Below, in pieces: positions 51,498-60,600 of a DNA stretch of 64,000 bases. The stretch comes from Micromonospora parathelypteridis (lineage in GTDB: Bacteria; Actinomycetota; Actinomycetes; Mycobacteriales; Micromonosporaceae), in contig NZ_JACHDP010000001.1 in assembly GCF_014201145.1 (NCBI RefSeq), forward strand, positions 5,766,001-5,830,000, written 5' to 3'. The stretch's first letter is position 1; each line of letters starts with the position of its first letter. Under the pieces are notes generated by a model that worked only from the letters and a program-made list of their open reading frames with translations, was not told the origin of the DNA and did no database searches. The position numbers and the translations under genes were made by a program.

Positions 51498-52945
51498 CCT
51501 CCTACGACAAACCGATCGCGCACCTGCTCGCCCGCTTTGCCGCGGACCAGCGCGCCAACCCCATGCTGGTGGAGCGGTTCGGCGAAGACATCCACGGCAG
51601 GATCGTCGACGTTCTCGGTAACTCCCTCGCGGCCACCACCACAGCCGTGTTCCCGGTGACCTCGACCGTCGTGCGCACCTGGGGCGGCGCCCCGCACGCC
51701 ACTGCTATCGGGCTCAACCAGCGTGTTCCGACCGCCTCCGCGACTTTCCACAACGGAACCCTGGCCCACGCCCTCGATTTCGATGACACCCACCTGCCGT
51801 CGGTCCTGCACCCCAGCGCCTCGGTCATTCCGGCGGTGATCGCCACCGCCGAAGCCGTGGACGCCTCTTACGACGCCCTCGTGGCGGCCGCGGCGGTCGG
51901 AATCGAGATCACCAACCGGCTCGGCATGGCAGGCTACGACGACGCACTCGGCAACTCCGTCTTCTTCGAACGCGGCCTGCACGCGACCTCGATATGCGGC
52001 ACCCTCGGATCCGCCGTCGCGGTCGCGATGCTGCTCGGAGGCGATCAGGACGTCATCGGGCACGCGATCGGGCTCGCGGCGAGCATGGGCGCTGGCCTGT
52101 TGGAGGCCAACCGCACCGGCGGCACAGTGAAGAAGATCCACTGCGGATGGGCTGCCCACGCAGGCACGGTGGCGGCCGAACTCGCCGTTGCCGGGCTCAC
52201 CGGCCCGCCCACCGTTCTTGAAGGACGGTTCGGGTTCCTGCAGGCTCACTGCGGTGACCGGGTCGACCTCGCCGCCCTGACCGGCGACCTGGGGACCGGC
52301 TGGACGCTGGGCGACGTCGGCTTCAAGCCGTACCCCTGCAACATCTACACGCACCCCGTGATCGACGCTGCGCTCATGCTCCGCGAGCGCGGCATCACCG
52401 CCGACGAACTCGACTGGGTCGAGGCCGGCGTCGCCAAGCCCACATTGCGGACCATCGCCGAACCGCCGGAGAAAAAGGCCAGTCCGACCACCGGCTACGA
52501 GGCCCAGTTCAGCGGTCCCTACGCCTTCGCGGCCGCGATGCTCGGGGGCGGTGGGCTCGGGGTGGGCCTGCAGGACTTCACCGACGCCGCCGCGGTCGAG
52601 CCGCAGCGGCGGGCGCTCGCGGGACGTGTACGCATGGTCGAATCGGACACCGCCACCGCCGCCTTCCCCCGAAGGATCTCCTGCGTCCTGCGCTACGGCA
52701 CCCAGCAGGGCCAGGTGGGGGAGATCGCAATCCCAGTCAACCGCGGTTTCGGCGCTCGCACGCTCACCGCCGACGAGCACCTCATGAAGTTCCGCTCCAA
52801 CGCCTCGACCGCACTGCCTGCGCCGCAGGTGGAGGCACTCGAAATGGCGCTCCAGCGGCTTCCACAGACGTCGATGACCGACCTCATGTCGGGCCTTCGG
52901 CAGCTTGCCCCCAGTCACGGGTCACCGGACAGAAAAGGCTACTGA
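51494..52945 (+). CDS. MmgE/PrpD-family protein
   Basis: 483 residues. All-helical PrpD-type N-terminal domain (FHNGTLAHALDFDDTHLPSVLH, LHATSICGTLGSAVAVAMLL) and lid domain (VGFKPYPCNIYTHPVIDAAL). The family includes 2-methylcitrate dehydratase, cis-aconitate decarboxylase and iminodisuccinate epimerase, all acting on small polycarboxylates. The actual reaction is not deducible. Coupled upstream by ATGA and downstream by TGATG to the binding-protein gene. Confidence 0.9.
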   Translation: MTSYDKPIAHLLARFAADQRANPMLVERFGEDIHGRIVDVLGNSLAATTTAVFPVTSTVVRTWGGAPHATAIGLNQRVPTASATFHNGTLAHALDFDDTHLPSVLHPSASVIPAVIATAEAVDASYDALVAAAAVGIEITNRLGMAGYDDALGNSVFFERGLHATSICGTLGSAVAVAMLLGGDQDVIGHAIGLAASMGAGLLEANRTGGTVKKIHCGWAAHAGTVAAELAVAGLTGPPTVLEGRFGFLQAHCGDRVDLAALTGDLGTGWTLGDVGFKPYPCNIYTHPVIDAALMLRERGITADELDWVEAGVAKPTLRTIAEPPEKKASPTTGYEAQFSGPYAFAAAMLGGGGLGVGLQDFTDAAAVEPQRRALAGRVRMVESDTATAAFPRRISCVLRYGTQQGQVGEIAIPVNRGFGARTLTADEHLMKFRSNASTALPAPQVEALEMALQRLPQTSMTDLMSGLRQLAPSHGSPDRKGY

Positions 52946-53868
52946 TGACCAACCAACCTCCCAAACGCATGTACTCCATCGCCGCCGCCCTGGCCAGCGC
53001 GGCCCTGCTCCTCGGGGCGGCTGCCTGCGGATCGACCGACCAAACGACCGACGCAAGCTCCACCAGTACCCCCGGTCCAGTGAGCACCCTGCTGCCCGAG
53101 AGCGTTCAGAAGGCGGGAATCCTGACCATCGCCACGGATGCCCAACTTCCGCCCAACAACTTCGTCGGCCCGGACGGCAAGACCATCATCGGCGTGAGCG
53201 TCGACATGGGCAACGCGGTCGCCAAGGCACTCGGCGTGAAGGCGACGTTCGTCAACACGAAGTTCGCCTCCCTCATCACCGGCCTGCAGGCCGGCCGCTA
53301 CGACATCGCGATGTCCGGCATCACCGACACCGCCGAGCGGCAGAAGCAGGTCGACTTCGTCGACTTCATCGAATCGGGTCAGGTCTTCATCGTCCCGAAG
53401 GGAAACCCCGGCAAGGTCGACTCCCAGGACGCCATGTGCGGAAAGAATCTCAGCCTGGTCACCGGCACCATCTCCGTGGACCTCGCCGAGGCCCAGTCGG
53501 CCAAGTGCGTCCAGGCGGGCCAGGAGCAGGTCAAGATCCTGAAGTTCCCGACGGTTGCCGACGCCCTTCTGCAGCTGACGAACGGACGGGCTGACGCCAA
53601 CATCGCCAACCTCGGGAAGGCCGCCTACCAGTCGAAGGAGTCCGGCGGGAAGCTCGAAGTCGCCGGGAAGCCGTTCGCGACCTCATACGACGCGGTCGCG
53701 GTGAAGAAGGGCGACAAAGAGATGATCGCCGCGCTGCAGTACGGCTTCGAGCAGATCATTAAGGACGGCACCTACCAGAAGGTCCTGGAGAAGTGGGACG
53801 TCCAGGACAGCGCCGTGGACAAGGTCGTCGTCAACGGCGGCGACTCGCTGGAGGGGAGCACCAGCTGA
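52945..53868 (+). CDS. polar amino-acid-type binding lipoprotein
   Basis: 307 residues. Signal peptide with lipobox GAAACGS; family 3 solute-binding protein (GILTIATDAQLPPNNFVG, ITGLQAGRYDIAMSGITDTA, RQKQVDFVDFIESGQVFIVP, EMIAALQYGFEQIIKDGTYQ-KVLEKW). A single-ligand binder for an amino acid or small polar acid. Serves the permease and ATPase that follow, so the imported compound should be the substrate of the four enzymes upstream. Confidence 0.93.
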   Translation: MTNQPPKRMYSIAAALASAALLLGAAACGSTDQTTDASSTSTPGPVSTLLPESVQKAGILTIATDAQLPPNNFVGPDGKTIIGVSVDMGNAVAKALGVKATFVNTKFASLITGLQAGRYDIAMSGITDTAERQKQVDFVDFIESGQVFIVPKGNPGKVDSQDAMCGKNLSLVTGTISVDLAEAQSAKCVQAGQEQVKILKFPTVADALLQLTNGRADANIANLGKAAYQSKESGGKLEVAGKPFATSYDAVAVKKGDKEMIAALQYGFEQIIKDGTYQKVLEKWDVQDSAVDKVVVNGGDSLEGSTS

Positions 53869-53870
53869 CC

Positions 53871-54746
53871 ATGGCTGCCCAGAATGAGATCCGCGCGAAA
53901 CCGGTCCCGCGGCCCGGACTGTGGGCGCTGACGGTGGTCGCAGTGCTGGTCGCGGCGTTCCTCGTATGGACGTTCGCTTCCAGTCCCAACGTGCACTGGG
54001 ACGTCATCGCGAATTACCAGTTCTCCGACGCCATCCTGCAGGGCCTGCTGGTGACGCTGAAACTGGCGGTGATCTGCGAGATCACCGGTCTGCTGCTTGG
54101 AATCGGACTCGCCGTGATGCGGCTGTCGAGCAGCCGGGTGCTGTCCTGGCTGAGTGGAATCTACGTCTGGGTCTTTCGCAGCGTCCCCCTGCTCGTGCAG
54201 CTCGTCCTCTGGTTCAACCTCGGGCTGCTGTTCCCACACATCGGCATCCCAGGTACGCCGTTCGTCGTCGAGACCAACGACGTCATCACCGGATTCGTCG
54301 CCGCGATCCTGGGCCTGACGCTGCACGAGGCCGCCTACAACGCCGAAATCGTCCGCGGTGGCATCGCGGCCGTCGACCGGGGCCAGGTGGAGGCCGCGCA
54401 GGCCCTCGGTATGAACCGAGCACTCCTGCTACGCCGGGTGGTGCTTCCCCAGGCACTTCGAGTGATCGTGCCGCCCGCCGGCAACCAGTTCATCTCTCTG
54501 CTCAAGAACACCTCGCTCGTGGCGTTCATCGCCGGGGGAGACCTGCTCTCGACCGCGCAAAACATCTACTCCGGAAACTTCGAGATCATCGCCCTGCTCA
54601 TCGTCGCCAGCCTGTGGTACCTCCTGCTGGTCTCGATCACCTCATTCCTGCAGGGCCGCCTGGAACGGCACATCGGGCGGTCTTCGGCGCATTCGACCAA
54701 GCCACGGCGGGACGAACCGGCGCCGGCTGCGGTGGCCGGTGCCTGA
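53871..54746 (+). CDS. polar amino-acid-type ABC permease
   Basis: 291 residues from ATG 53871, two bases after the binding-protein stop. His/Glu/Gln-type permease with five or so membrane helices, QGLLVTLKLAVICEITGLLL, IYVWVFRSVPLLVQLVLWFN and EAA loop VEAAQALGMNRALLLRRVVL-PQALRVIVPP. A single permease gene, so the channel is a homodimer. Confidence 0.93.
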   Translation: MAAQNEIRAKPVPRPGLWALTVVAVLVAAFLVWTFASSPNVHWDVIANYQFSDAILQGLLVTLKLAVICEITGLLLGIGLAVMRLSSSRVLSWLSGIYVWVFRSVPLLVQLVLWFNLGLLFPHIGIPGTPFVVETNDVITGFVAAILGLTLHEAAYNAEIVRGGIAAVDRGQVEAAQALGMNRALLLRRVVLPQALRVIVPPAGNQFISLLKNTSLVAFIAGGDLLSTAQNIYSGNFEIIALLIVASLWYLLLVSITSFLQGRLERHIGRSSAHSTKPRRDEPAPAAVAGA

Positions 54747-54761
54747 ACAGTGGAGACGACA

Positions 54762-55553
54762 TTGACGACCGAAATCGCATCGTCGAGCCTGTCGGGCCCG
54801 ATGGTCCGCGCCGAGGGGGTACGCAAGTCCTTCGGCCGGGTTGAGGTTCTGAAGGGGATCTCCCTCGAGGTAGCCCGAGGCGAGGTCACGTGCGTGATCG
54901 GACCGTCCGGCTCGGGGAAGTCCACGTTCCTGCGCTGCATCAACCACCTGGAGAAGATCCAGGCCGGCCGCATCTGGATCGACGGCGATCTCATCGGATA
55001 CCGCCAGGTCGGCGAGAAGCTCCACGAACTGCGTGACCGGGAGGTGTGCCGGCAGCGTGCCGAGGTGGGGATGGTCTTCCAGCAGTGGAACCTCTTCCCT
55101 CACCTGACCGTTCTCGGCAACTGCCTGGAGGCCGCCGTACGGGTCAAGAAGGACTCGCGGCAGTTGGCGACTGAGCGGGCTCAGCGGCTGTTGGAGCGGG
55201 TTGGTCTCGCCCACAAGGCAGACAGCTACCCGAGCCAACTCTCCGGCGGCCAGCAGCAGCGCGTTGCCATCGCCCGCGCCCTGATGATGGAGCCCAAGCT
55301 GATGCTCTTCGACGAACCGACCAGTGCGCTGGACCCGGAACTCGTCGGCGAGGTCCTGGACGTGATGAAGTCGCTGGCGGCAGAGGGCATGACCATGGTC
55401 GTCGTCACCCACGAGATGGGCTTCGCCCGGGAGGTCGCCGACACGGTCGTGTTCATGGACGACGGAGTCGTTGTCGAGTACGGCGACCCGCAGCAAGTTC
55501 TGGCCCGACCGCAAAATGGCCGCACGCAGTCGTTCCTTTCAAAGGTGCTATAA
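54762..55553 (+). CDS. polar amino-acid-type ABC ATPase
   Basis: 263 residues from TTG 54762, chosen because GGAG at 54752-54755 is correctly spaced; GTG 54750 is the alternative. Walker [11 protein letters not shown]-loop [17 protein letters not shown], signature LSGGQQQR, Walker [14 protein letters not shown]-loop VVTHEM. Energises import of the operon substrate. Confidence 0.93.
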   Translation: MTTEIASSSLSGPMVRAEGVRKSFGRVEVLKGISLEVARGEVTCVIGPSGSGKSTFLRCINHLEKIQAGRIWIDGDLIGYRQVGEKLHELRDREVCRQRAEVGMVFQQWNLFPHLTVLGNCLEAAVRVKKDSRQLATERAQRLLERVGLAHKADSYPSQLSGGQQQRVAIARALMMEPKLMLFDEPTSALDPELVGEVLDVMKSLAAEGMTMVVVTHEMGFAREVADTVVFMDDGVVVEYGDPQQVLARPQNGRTQSFLSKVL

Positions 55554-55657
55554 ACGGGGATGGTATCGCGCATCGTGATGGAGATCGGCTCTCCTGCAGA
55601 GTTGGATTTAAGGCTCCCGTCGAGCAATGAAGGCAGACATGTGAGAGGGACGAAGGG

Positions 55658-56332
55658 GTGACCAGCGGTTCGAGAGAGTTGGCCGCCGACGTCTACGCGA
55701 GGCTGCGGGACGACATCATCAGCGGCGAACTCGAAGCCGGGGCGCCGCTGGTCGTGACGACGGTCGCGACGCGCCTGGGTGTCAGCCGGACACCAGTTCG
55801 GGAGGCGCTGCGCCTGCTTACGCGTGACGGCCTCGTCGAGTCATCAGAGCGGCAACTCCGCGTTGCCGGTCGCAGTGCCCAGGCACTCTTCGACATCTAC
55901 GAGGTACGTATTCCGCTGGAGGCCGCGGCCGCCCGTGGGGCCGCGGAGCGGCACACCAGCTTCGACCGGATGCAGCTCATCCGACTGCACGAGATCCTGC
56001 GAGACGTTCCGCCCGACGACGTGGCCGCGCTGAACGCCGCGAACCGGAAGTTCCACGAAGCAATCTGGGCGGCCACGCACAACAGCGCACTGATCGACTT
56101 CCTGAAGCGCCTCGACCTCTACCTCCGCCGTTATCCGGCGACGGCGCTTCACCACGCTGGGAGATACCAGGACTCCCGCGACGAGCACGAGGCGCTGTTG
56201 GAGGCGATCCTGGCTCGCGATGTCGAAGTAGCGGGCGAACGCGCGAACGTCCACTTCTCGGCGGCTCGCGATGTTCGGCTGCGCTTCTACGACTCTGCCG
56301 ACCCCGTGTTCCGGGGAAACACCCAGTCCTGA
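55658..56332 (+). CDS. GntR-family regulator with FCD domain
   Basis: 224 residues from GTG 55658 (GAGAGGGACGAAGG site). Winged HTH ([20 protein letters not shown] ... [20 protein letters not shown]) and all-helical FCD effector domain with metal-type residues ([38 protein letters not shown]). FCD regulators usually sense small organic acids or amino acids. Last gene of the region, 105 bases after the ATPase and probably in the same transcript. It is the candidate repressor for the palindrome at 48802. Confidence 0.92.
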   Translation: MTSGSRELAADVYARLRDDIISGELEAGAPLVVTTVATRLGVSRTPVREALRLLTRDGLVESSERQLRVAGRSAQALFDIYEVRIPLEAAAARGAAERHTSFDRMQLIRLHEILRDVPPDDVAALNAANRKFHEAIWAATHNSALIDFLKRLDLYLRRYPATALHHAGRYQDSRDEHEALLEAILARDVEVAGERANVHFSAARDVRLRFYDSADPVFRGNTQS

Positions 56333-56340
56333 CCCTTCAC

Positions 56341-56376
56341 CCCGCCCGGCTGAGGAACCAACGTTCCTCGGCCGGG
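56341..56376 (+). terminator. hairpin after the GntR gene
   Basis: CGCCCGGCTGAGGAAC pairs with GTTCCTCGGCCGGGCG (one mismatch, four-base loop), eight bases after the stop. Marks the end of the unknown catabolic operon. Confidence 0.85.
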
Positions 56377-57138
56377 CGCTCTGTTGTTCGCGGTCGCGCC
56401 GCTTCCGCAGGGACGCGGAATCTCTGTCGTTCGGGGGATGGCGGGCACCCACAGATAAGGAGTCTGTCTACGCCAAACTGGATACCTTCGGTGCCGTAAC
56501 GGGACCACCGCGAAATGGTGGGCGATCATTGCGGTTCGGTTCCGGCTGAGGCGGATGACCGTGGTGGCGGAGGAATGCGATGTCGATCAGTCACCGGCCA
56601 CCCGGACTTAGAAGAGGGAGGCGGTGCCTGCAAGGCCGGCACGGGCACCGCGCCACGCACGGCCAACCCGAGCAGACCCGCGCCGTTGCCGGCACCGCGT
56701 GAAACTGACCCCGTGGTTCCGGGTGGCGACCGGAACAGAGGGGCAAATTTCAATCGGCGTTGACACCAGTCGGGTGAGGGCCCACGCCCTGCTACTCGAG
56801 GATCGAGGGCTTCACTATGGGCCGTGACAATCGGGGCTTCGACTAGCCGGTGCGAATCGTGGATCGGGGGAGCAGTTTGGGAGCCGCGGGGCGCCCTGAA
56901 CGGCCTTGAACTGCGCCCAACGGCGTCCAAGGTTGCTTAAACTTCACCCACCCCTACCTGCGGTTCCACGTTCCCCCAGGTCAGGGTGGGTGCGACGTCC
57001 TGTTTCACCGCGGAGTACTCGGCGGTTCTGCGCAGCAGTCGACGACGCTCTACGTGTGTGGCCGGGAGTGCTGGCGGTGACCCTCTTCCGGGTCGCGCAG
57101 GCCAACAGAGGGCCACACGACCAGAGTGGGCAGCCGAT
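56377..57138. other. 760-base stretch without a supportable gene
   Basis: Only short, mutually exclusive open frames of low quality. The text around 56700-56830 has the feel of an insertion-sequence edge, but no transposase motif or terminal repeat can be shown. Confidence 0.45.
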
Positions 57139-57157
57139 ATGAGAGCGACAGCCCGGG
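57139..57157. repeat. dispersed 19-base repeat, copy 2
   Basis: Identical to 10642-10660, same orientation; flanks differ apart from a short CGGCT on the minus-strand side. About 190 bases upstream of the LPVTG protein gene. Confidence 0.5.
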
Positions 57158-57348
57158 GGCCTCGACCGTAGCCTGGCCGGGCCACGGTCGCAGGTCAATG
57201 AAACAGGTAGCCGCTGAGCGTTCACTCGATCATCGAGCTAACCGTGATCGGATACCTTTTCGATCACGTCTTCGATCTTGGGACAGCGGAGCGACTAGCC
57301 CAGCCGCTAACATCGCGCTGATTCCCGTCCCCCATTACGGAGACCTCC

Positions 57349-58362
57349 ATGCGCAAACTTGCCGCCGCCGCCCTCGTGGGCGTGCTCGTGGCCGTCCTTC
57401 CGGCAACGGCCGCCCTGGCCGCCGACCCCAAGCCGGATATCGCGGTGACCTCCGTCGCCGACAAGGCCAACTACGCCGAGGGTGAGACCTTCACCATCAC
57501 CGTCACGGTGAAGAACAAGGGCTCCGTCGGCGCCAAGCACGTGCACTACACCGGCGGCGACAGCGAGGGCGTCGACGGTGTGGCCTACGGTGAGCTGTCG
57601 ACCGGCTTCGACCTCGCCGCCGGCGCCACCAAGACCGTTCAGATCACCGGCAAGACCAACCACGTGGCGTCGCAGTCCGGCTACGGATTCGTTGCCTTCG
57701 CGCTTGGCGCCGACAACGGCGAGGCCAACGACGCCGACAACATCACCAGCGTGCGGCTGCCGGTGGCGGGCGTCTTCGACGATCTCGGCGGCTACGTCTT
57801 CCAGGGTCAGTCCTCTGGCGCGGAGTGGACGCCCCGGACGCCTGGCGTCCCGGGTGTAAAGGTCGTCGCCACCAGTGCCGACGGCAAGACGAAGTACGCC
57901 GAGGCCATCACGGACGCCAAGGGCCTGTTCCGTTTCGCCCGCCTCCCAGCTGGCGACGTCCTGCTGACCTTCACCGCCCCGGCGGGCTGGAAGATCCTTG
58001 CCGGCGAGAACGGCGAGGACGACCACACTCTGGCGCAGGTCCGCGCCGACGACAGCGACGAGCCGAGCGTCTTCGTGCCGGCGAAGAAGGTCGCCGCGAG
58101 CTCGCCGAGCGTCTCACCGTCGGCGTCGCCGTCGGTGTCGCCGTCGGCATCGGCGTCGCCGTCGGGATCGGCGTCGCCGTCGCCGTCGGCGTCGGCGTCG
58201 GCATCGGCGTCGCCGTCGGCGTCATCGAGCGCCGGCCCGGGCCTGCCGGTCACCGGCGACAACAACACCATGCTGTTCGTCGGCGCGGCCGCGGTCGCCG
58301 TCGCGGTCGGCATCGCGCTGGTGCTCGTTGCACGGCGCCGCCGCGTACACCTGCAGGCCTGA
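57349..58362 (+). CDS. LPVTG cell-wall-anchored surface protein
   Basis: 337 residues. Signal peptide MRKLAAAALVGVLVAVLPAT-AALAAD; a CARDB/DUF11-like beta domain (about 27-140: DIAVTSVADKANYAEGETFT-ITVTVKNKG); an SdrD B-like domain (about 145-225: GGYVFQGQ...GVPGVKVVATSADG...DAKGLFRFARLPAGD); a Ser/Pro/Ala stalk (about 248-293); sorting signal LPVTG at 299-303; membrane helix and RRRR tail. Expected to be cut by a sortase between T302 and G303 and linked to the envelope. The class F sortase at 31.5 kb is a possible partner; a housekeeping class E enzyme outside the window is equally possible. Confidence 0.88.
   Translation: MRKLAAAALVGVLVAVLPATAALAADPKPDIAVTSVADKANYAEGETFTITVTVKNKGSVGAKHVHYTGGDSEGVDGVAYGELSTGFDLAAGATKTVQITGKTNHVASQSGYGFVAFALGADNGEANDADNITSVRLPVAGVFDDLGGYVFQGQSSGAEWTPRTPGVPGVKVVATSADGKTKYAEAITDAKGLFRFARLPAGDVLLTFTAPAGWKILAGENGEDDHTLAQVRADDSDEPSVFVPAKKVAASSPSVSPSASPSVSPSASASPSGSASPSPSASASASASPSASSSAGPGLPVTGDNNTMLFVGAAAVAVAVGIALVLVARRRRVHLQA
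58090..58225. repeat. low-complexity TCG-rich codon repeat encoding the stalk
   Basis: Imperfect tandem units of TCGCCGTCGGCG and variants code for alternating Ser, Pro, Ala and Gly. Near-pure TCG codon use and six-base periodicity make it prone to slippage in whole-codon steps, so stalk length may vary between strains. Not a CRISPR array. Confidence 0.8.
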
Positions 58363-58434
58363 TCGACCGAGATCGCTCCGGCGGTCGAACACCCGCAGGC
58401 TGTAGTGTCCCCCGCTGTGTCGAGCAAGGCGAAG

Positions 58435-58473
58435 GGCGCCGAGGCCCCAGCACCCCGCTGGAGCCTCGGCGCC
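58435..58473 (+). terminator. hairpin after the LPVTG gene
   Basis: GGCGCCGAGGC pairs perfectly with GCCTCGGCGCC, and the stem continues inwards with CCAGC/GCTGG. About 70 bases after the stop. The rest of 58474-58760 holds nothing recognisable. Confidence 0.75.
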
Positions 58474-58760
58474 GCGACTCCGGTCGCGACAACGCCCTCA
58501 ACGCGCGCTCCGTCGGGTGTTCACGTTCATGGTCCTCGTCGGCGACTCGAACATCCTCGGCTTTGGATGTGTCAACCGCCCCACGCCTTGCCGATCACGG
58601 ACGAGTACACCGTTGCCGAGCCGAGCACCTGCGTCGATGCCGGCGTCGACGAATGTGGCCGGGAGTCGCTCGGCCAGGCATTGAGCTGGCGCCAATATTG
58701 GCGCGGTCCGTGCGCGCCGTCCAAGTGATGCGGACGGCGCGCACGGTGACGGATCGAGGG

Positions 58761-59753
58761 TCAGAACCTGCCGGCCTTGACGTCGGCCACCGTCACGCGG
58801 GAGACCTTGAAGGTTCCCGCAGAGGAGGTTCCCGTCTCCGGGGAGTTCACCTCGGAACTGACCGGTACCCCGTTCTGGGCGTTGATGGTCAGCACGTGTT
58901 GGGTGTCGTCCGTCCACACCTTGGCGGTGATGGTCAGGGTGGGCTGCCCGTCGGTCGTCGAATCCACGACGGTGACACCGGGGATGGTGGAGGCCAGGCG
59001 AAGCACGCCCGCCCGTACCTTCGGGTCGCCACCCCCTGCGGAGAGCACGTCAACGCTGTTGACCCAGAGGTGGTTGGCGGCGATGCGCTCCCGGTCCTCA
59101 TCGGTAAGCGGAGACGGGTTTGCGACCCCCTTCTTCCGAAGGATCTCAAGTCGGTCCTGCTCGGCGCCGATAGGGGGCTTTCCCTCGTCGTACACGGAGT
59201 TGATCATTTGCTCCCGGGCTTTGGCGAGGTCACCGGTTGCCGCGTACCGCGCCGCCGCCACCCCACGGGTGTGGAAGCCGTTGCCGAGGTTCTCGCCACG
59301 AACGATCACCCGTGGGAGTTCGTTCCTGGCCTCTGTGTAGTAGTACTCGCCGCTGTCGGTGTACAGGTGGTACCGGGTACGAGATGGCACGGTGCCCCGA
59401 CGGACATCGACCTTCTCGATGATCAGCGACGCGTCGCCCGGCAGCGAGGCGTTGTCTGCGGTGAGGTTGGCTGCCAGGGACACGAGCTTGACGTTGCCTG
59501 CTGGTGCCTCGGAGGCGGCCCCGGCGTGATTGGCTGGGCCGGTCGGCGTCGGGGCCGTACCGGATCCCGTGGCCATGGGCAGGGCCAGTGCGAGAGCGGC
59601 TACGGCCGCGACGCCACCACCAGCGGCCAGGCCGAGCGCATGGCGCTTGCGTCGCTGGGCCCGGCCGCGCTGCTCGATCGCCTCGACCGGGCGATCCATC
59701 TGTACGTCGGAAAGGGTCTGTTTCACCGCGTCCCACACCTCATTGTCGTTCAT
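58761..59753 (-). CDS. CU044_5270 family membrane-anchored protein
   Basis: 330 residues. A cytoplasmic N-terminus of about 40 residues (MNDNEVWDAVKQTLSDV) ends in RRKRH before one membrane helix (LGLAAGGGVAAVAALALALP), then a large extracellular domain typical of CU044_5270 proteins (YHLYTDSGEYYYTEARNELP, GVTVVDSTTDGQPTLTITAK). Twelve bases downstream of an ECF sigma gene. Layout and topology are those of a membrane partner that holds or senses for the sigma factor, though a defined zinc anti-sigma motif is not seen. Confidence 0.87.
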   Translation of the reverse strand: MNDNEVWDAVKQTLSDVQMDRPVEAIEQRGRAQRRKRHALGLAAGGGVAAVAALALALPMATGSGTAPTPTGPANHAGAASEAPAGNVKLVSLAANLTADNASLPGDASLIIEKVDVRRGTVPSRTRYHLYTDSGEYYYTEARNELPRVIVRGENLGNGFHTRGVAAARYAATGDLAKAREQMINSVYDEGKPPIGAEQDRLEILRKKGVANPSPLTDEDRERIAANHLWVNSVDVLSAGGGDPKVRAGVLRLASTIPGVTVVDSTTDGQPTLTITAKVWTDDTQHVLTINAQNGVPVSSEVNSPETGTSSAGTFKVSRVTVADVKAGRF

Positions 59754-59764
59754 GATCGAATCTC

Positions 59765-60262
59765 CTAACGGGCTGCGGGCGCGAGCTGCGCCCGCAGGGT
59801 TGCGGTGGCACGGGAAAGATGGACGGCTACGGTCTGGGCGGAGATGCCCAACACTGCAGCCACGGACCTGGTGTCCAGGTCGAGCCAGATACGTAACACG
59901 ACCACCTCACGCTGCCGCTGCGGCAGCCGGCGAACGGCGGCCAGCAGGGCGTCATTCGTGTCGAAGTCGTCCTCGATGAGAGACGCTCGCTCGTGGCCGT
60001 CGAGGGCCACCTCCCGCCGGCGTCGCCGCCACCAGGACACCCGGGTGTTGAGGGCGGTGCGCACCACCCACGCCGCCGGTGCCGGATGCTGGCTCAGCTT
60101 TGGCCAGGAGGCCCAGGCTCGCGCGTACGCCTCAGCGACCAGATCCTCGGCCAGCGCGCGATCGCCCGTACCAGCTAGTACGGCGCGCAGGCAGTTGTCT
60201 CGGGACCGCTGATAGAAGTCCGCGAAGTCCGTCCGTTCTCGTTCCACACGGGGTTTACGCAT
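59765..60262 (-). CDS. SigE-type ECF RNA polymerase sigma factor
   Basis: 165 residues from ATG 60262 (MRKPRVERERTDFADFYQRS); ATG 60310 would add 16 residues (MINENFSAGG) of poor similarity. Region 2 contains RALAEDLVAEAYARAWASWP and AAWVVRTALNTRVSWWRRRR. Region 4 contains LPQRQREVVVLRIWLDLDTR-SVAAVLGISAQTVAVHLSRA. Co-transcribed with the CU044_5270 protein, a common actinobacterial pair. Confidence 0.88.
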   Translation of the reverse strand: MRKPRVERERTDFADFYQRSRDNCLRAVLAGTGDRALAEDLVAEAYARAWASWPKLSQHPAPAAWVVRTALNTRVSWWRRRRREVALDGHERASLIEDDFDTNDALLAAVRRLPQRQREVVVLRIWLDLDTRSVAAVLGISAQTVAVHLSRATATLRAQLAPAAR

Positions 60263-60310
60263 CAGCGCCCCGATCCATTTACCCCCCGCGGAAAAATTTT
60301 CGTTGATCAT

Positions 60311-60600
60311 GAGGCTAGCGGTGACAAATGGGTTGAACCCTACGCGAACCTTTGATCGACGGCACCGCAGTCCCGAAGCAGCAAGGCGTTGTCGGAACCG
60401 CTGGCTACGGGCGGGCTTACCGCAGCTGCCGCAGCAAGAAGGCGCGGCATCCTGGCGAGGGAGTACGCGCAGGTCACGGCGTTAGGAGCTGCTGCGTGGC
60501 CCGGCCTTGCAGTTGGGAGCAGTCTGGGTGCAGGTTGGCGAAGTGGTCAGCCCGCCCGAAGTGCTCACCGACACCCGCACTGCCGGTCAGCGCGAAGGGG
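60311..60600. other. 290-base intergenic stretch
   Basis: No supportable gene; only short frames. Holds the upstream region of the sigma gene and the downstream end of the next minus-strand gene. Confidence 0.45.

Noticed and set aside
51362..52918. 518-residue antisense frame over the PrpD gene
   Set aside because: Typical shadow; PrpD domain structure and coupled starts on the plus strand are clear.
58090..58225. tandem repeat resembling a CRISPR or minisatellite array
   Set aside because: Units are codon-phased and encode the Ser/Pro stalk inside a real gene; no spacers.
57825..59768. 647-residue plus-strand frame spanning the LPVTG gene end, a terminator and the CU044_5270 gene
   Set aside because: Crosses a strong hairpin, is out of frame with the LPVTG gene and antisense to a good gene; its GVAV repeats are a shadow of the TCG codon repeat.
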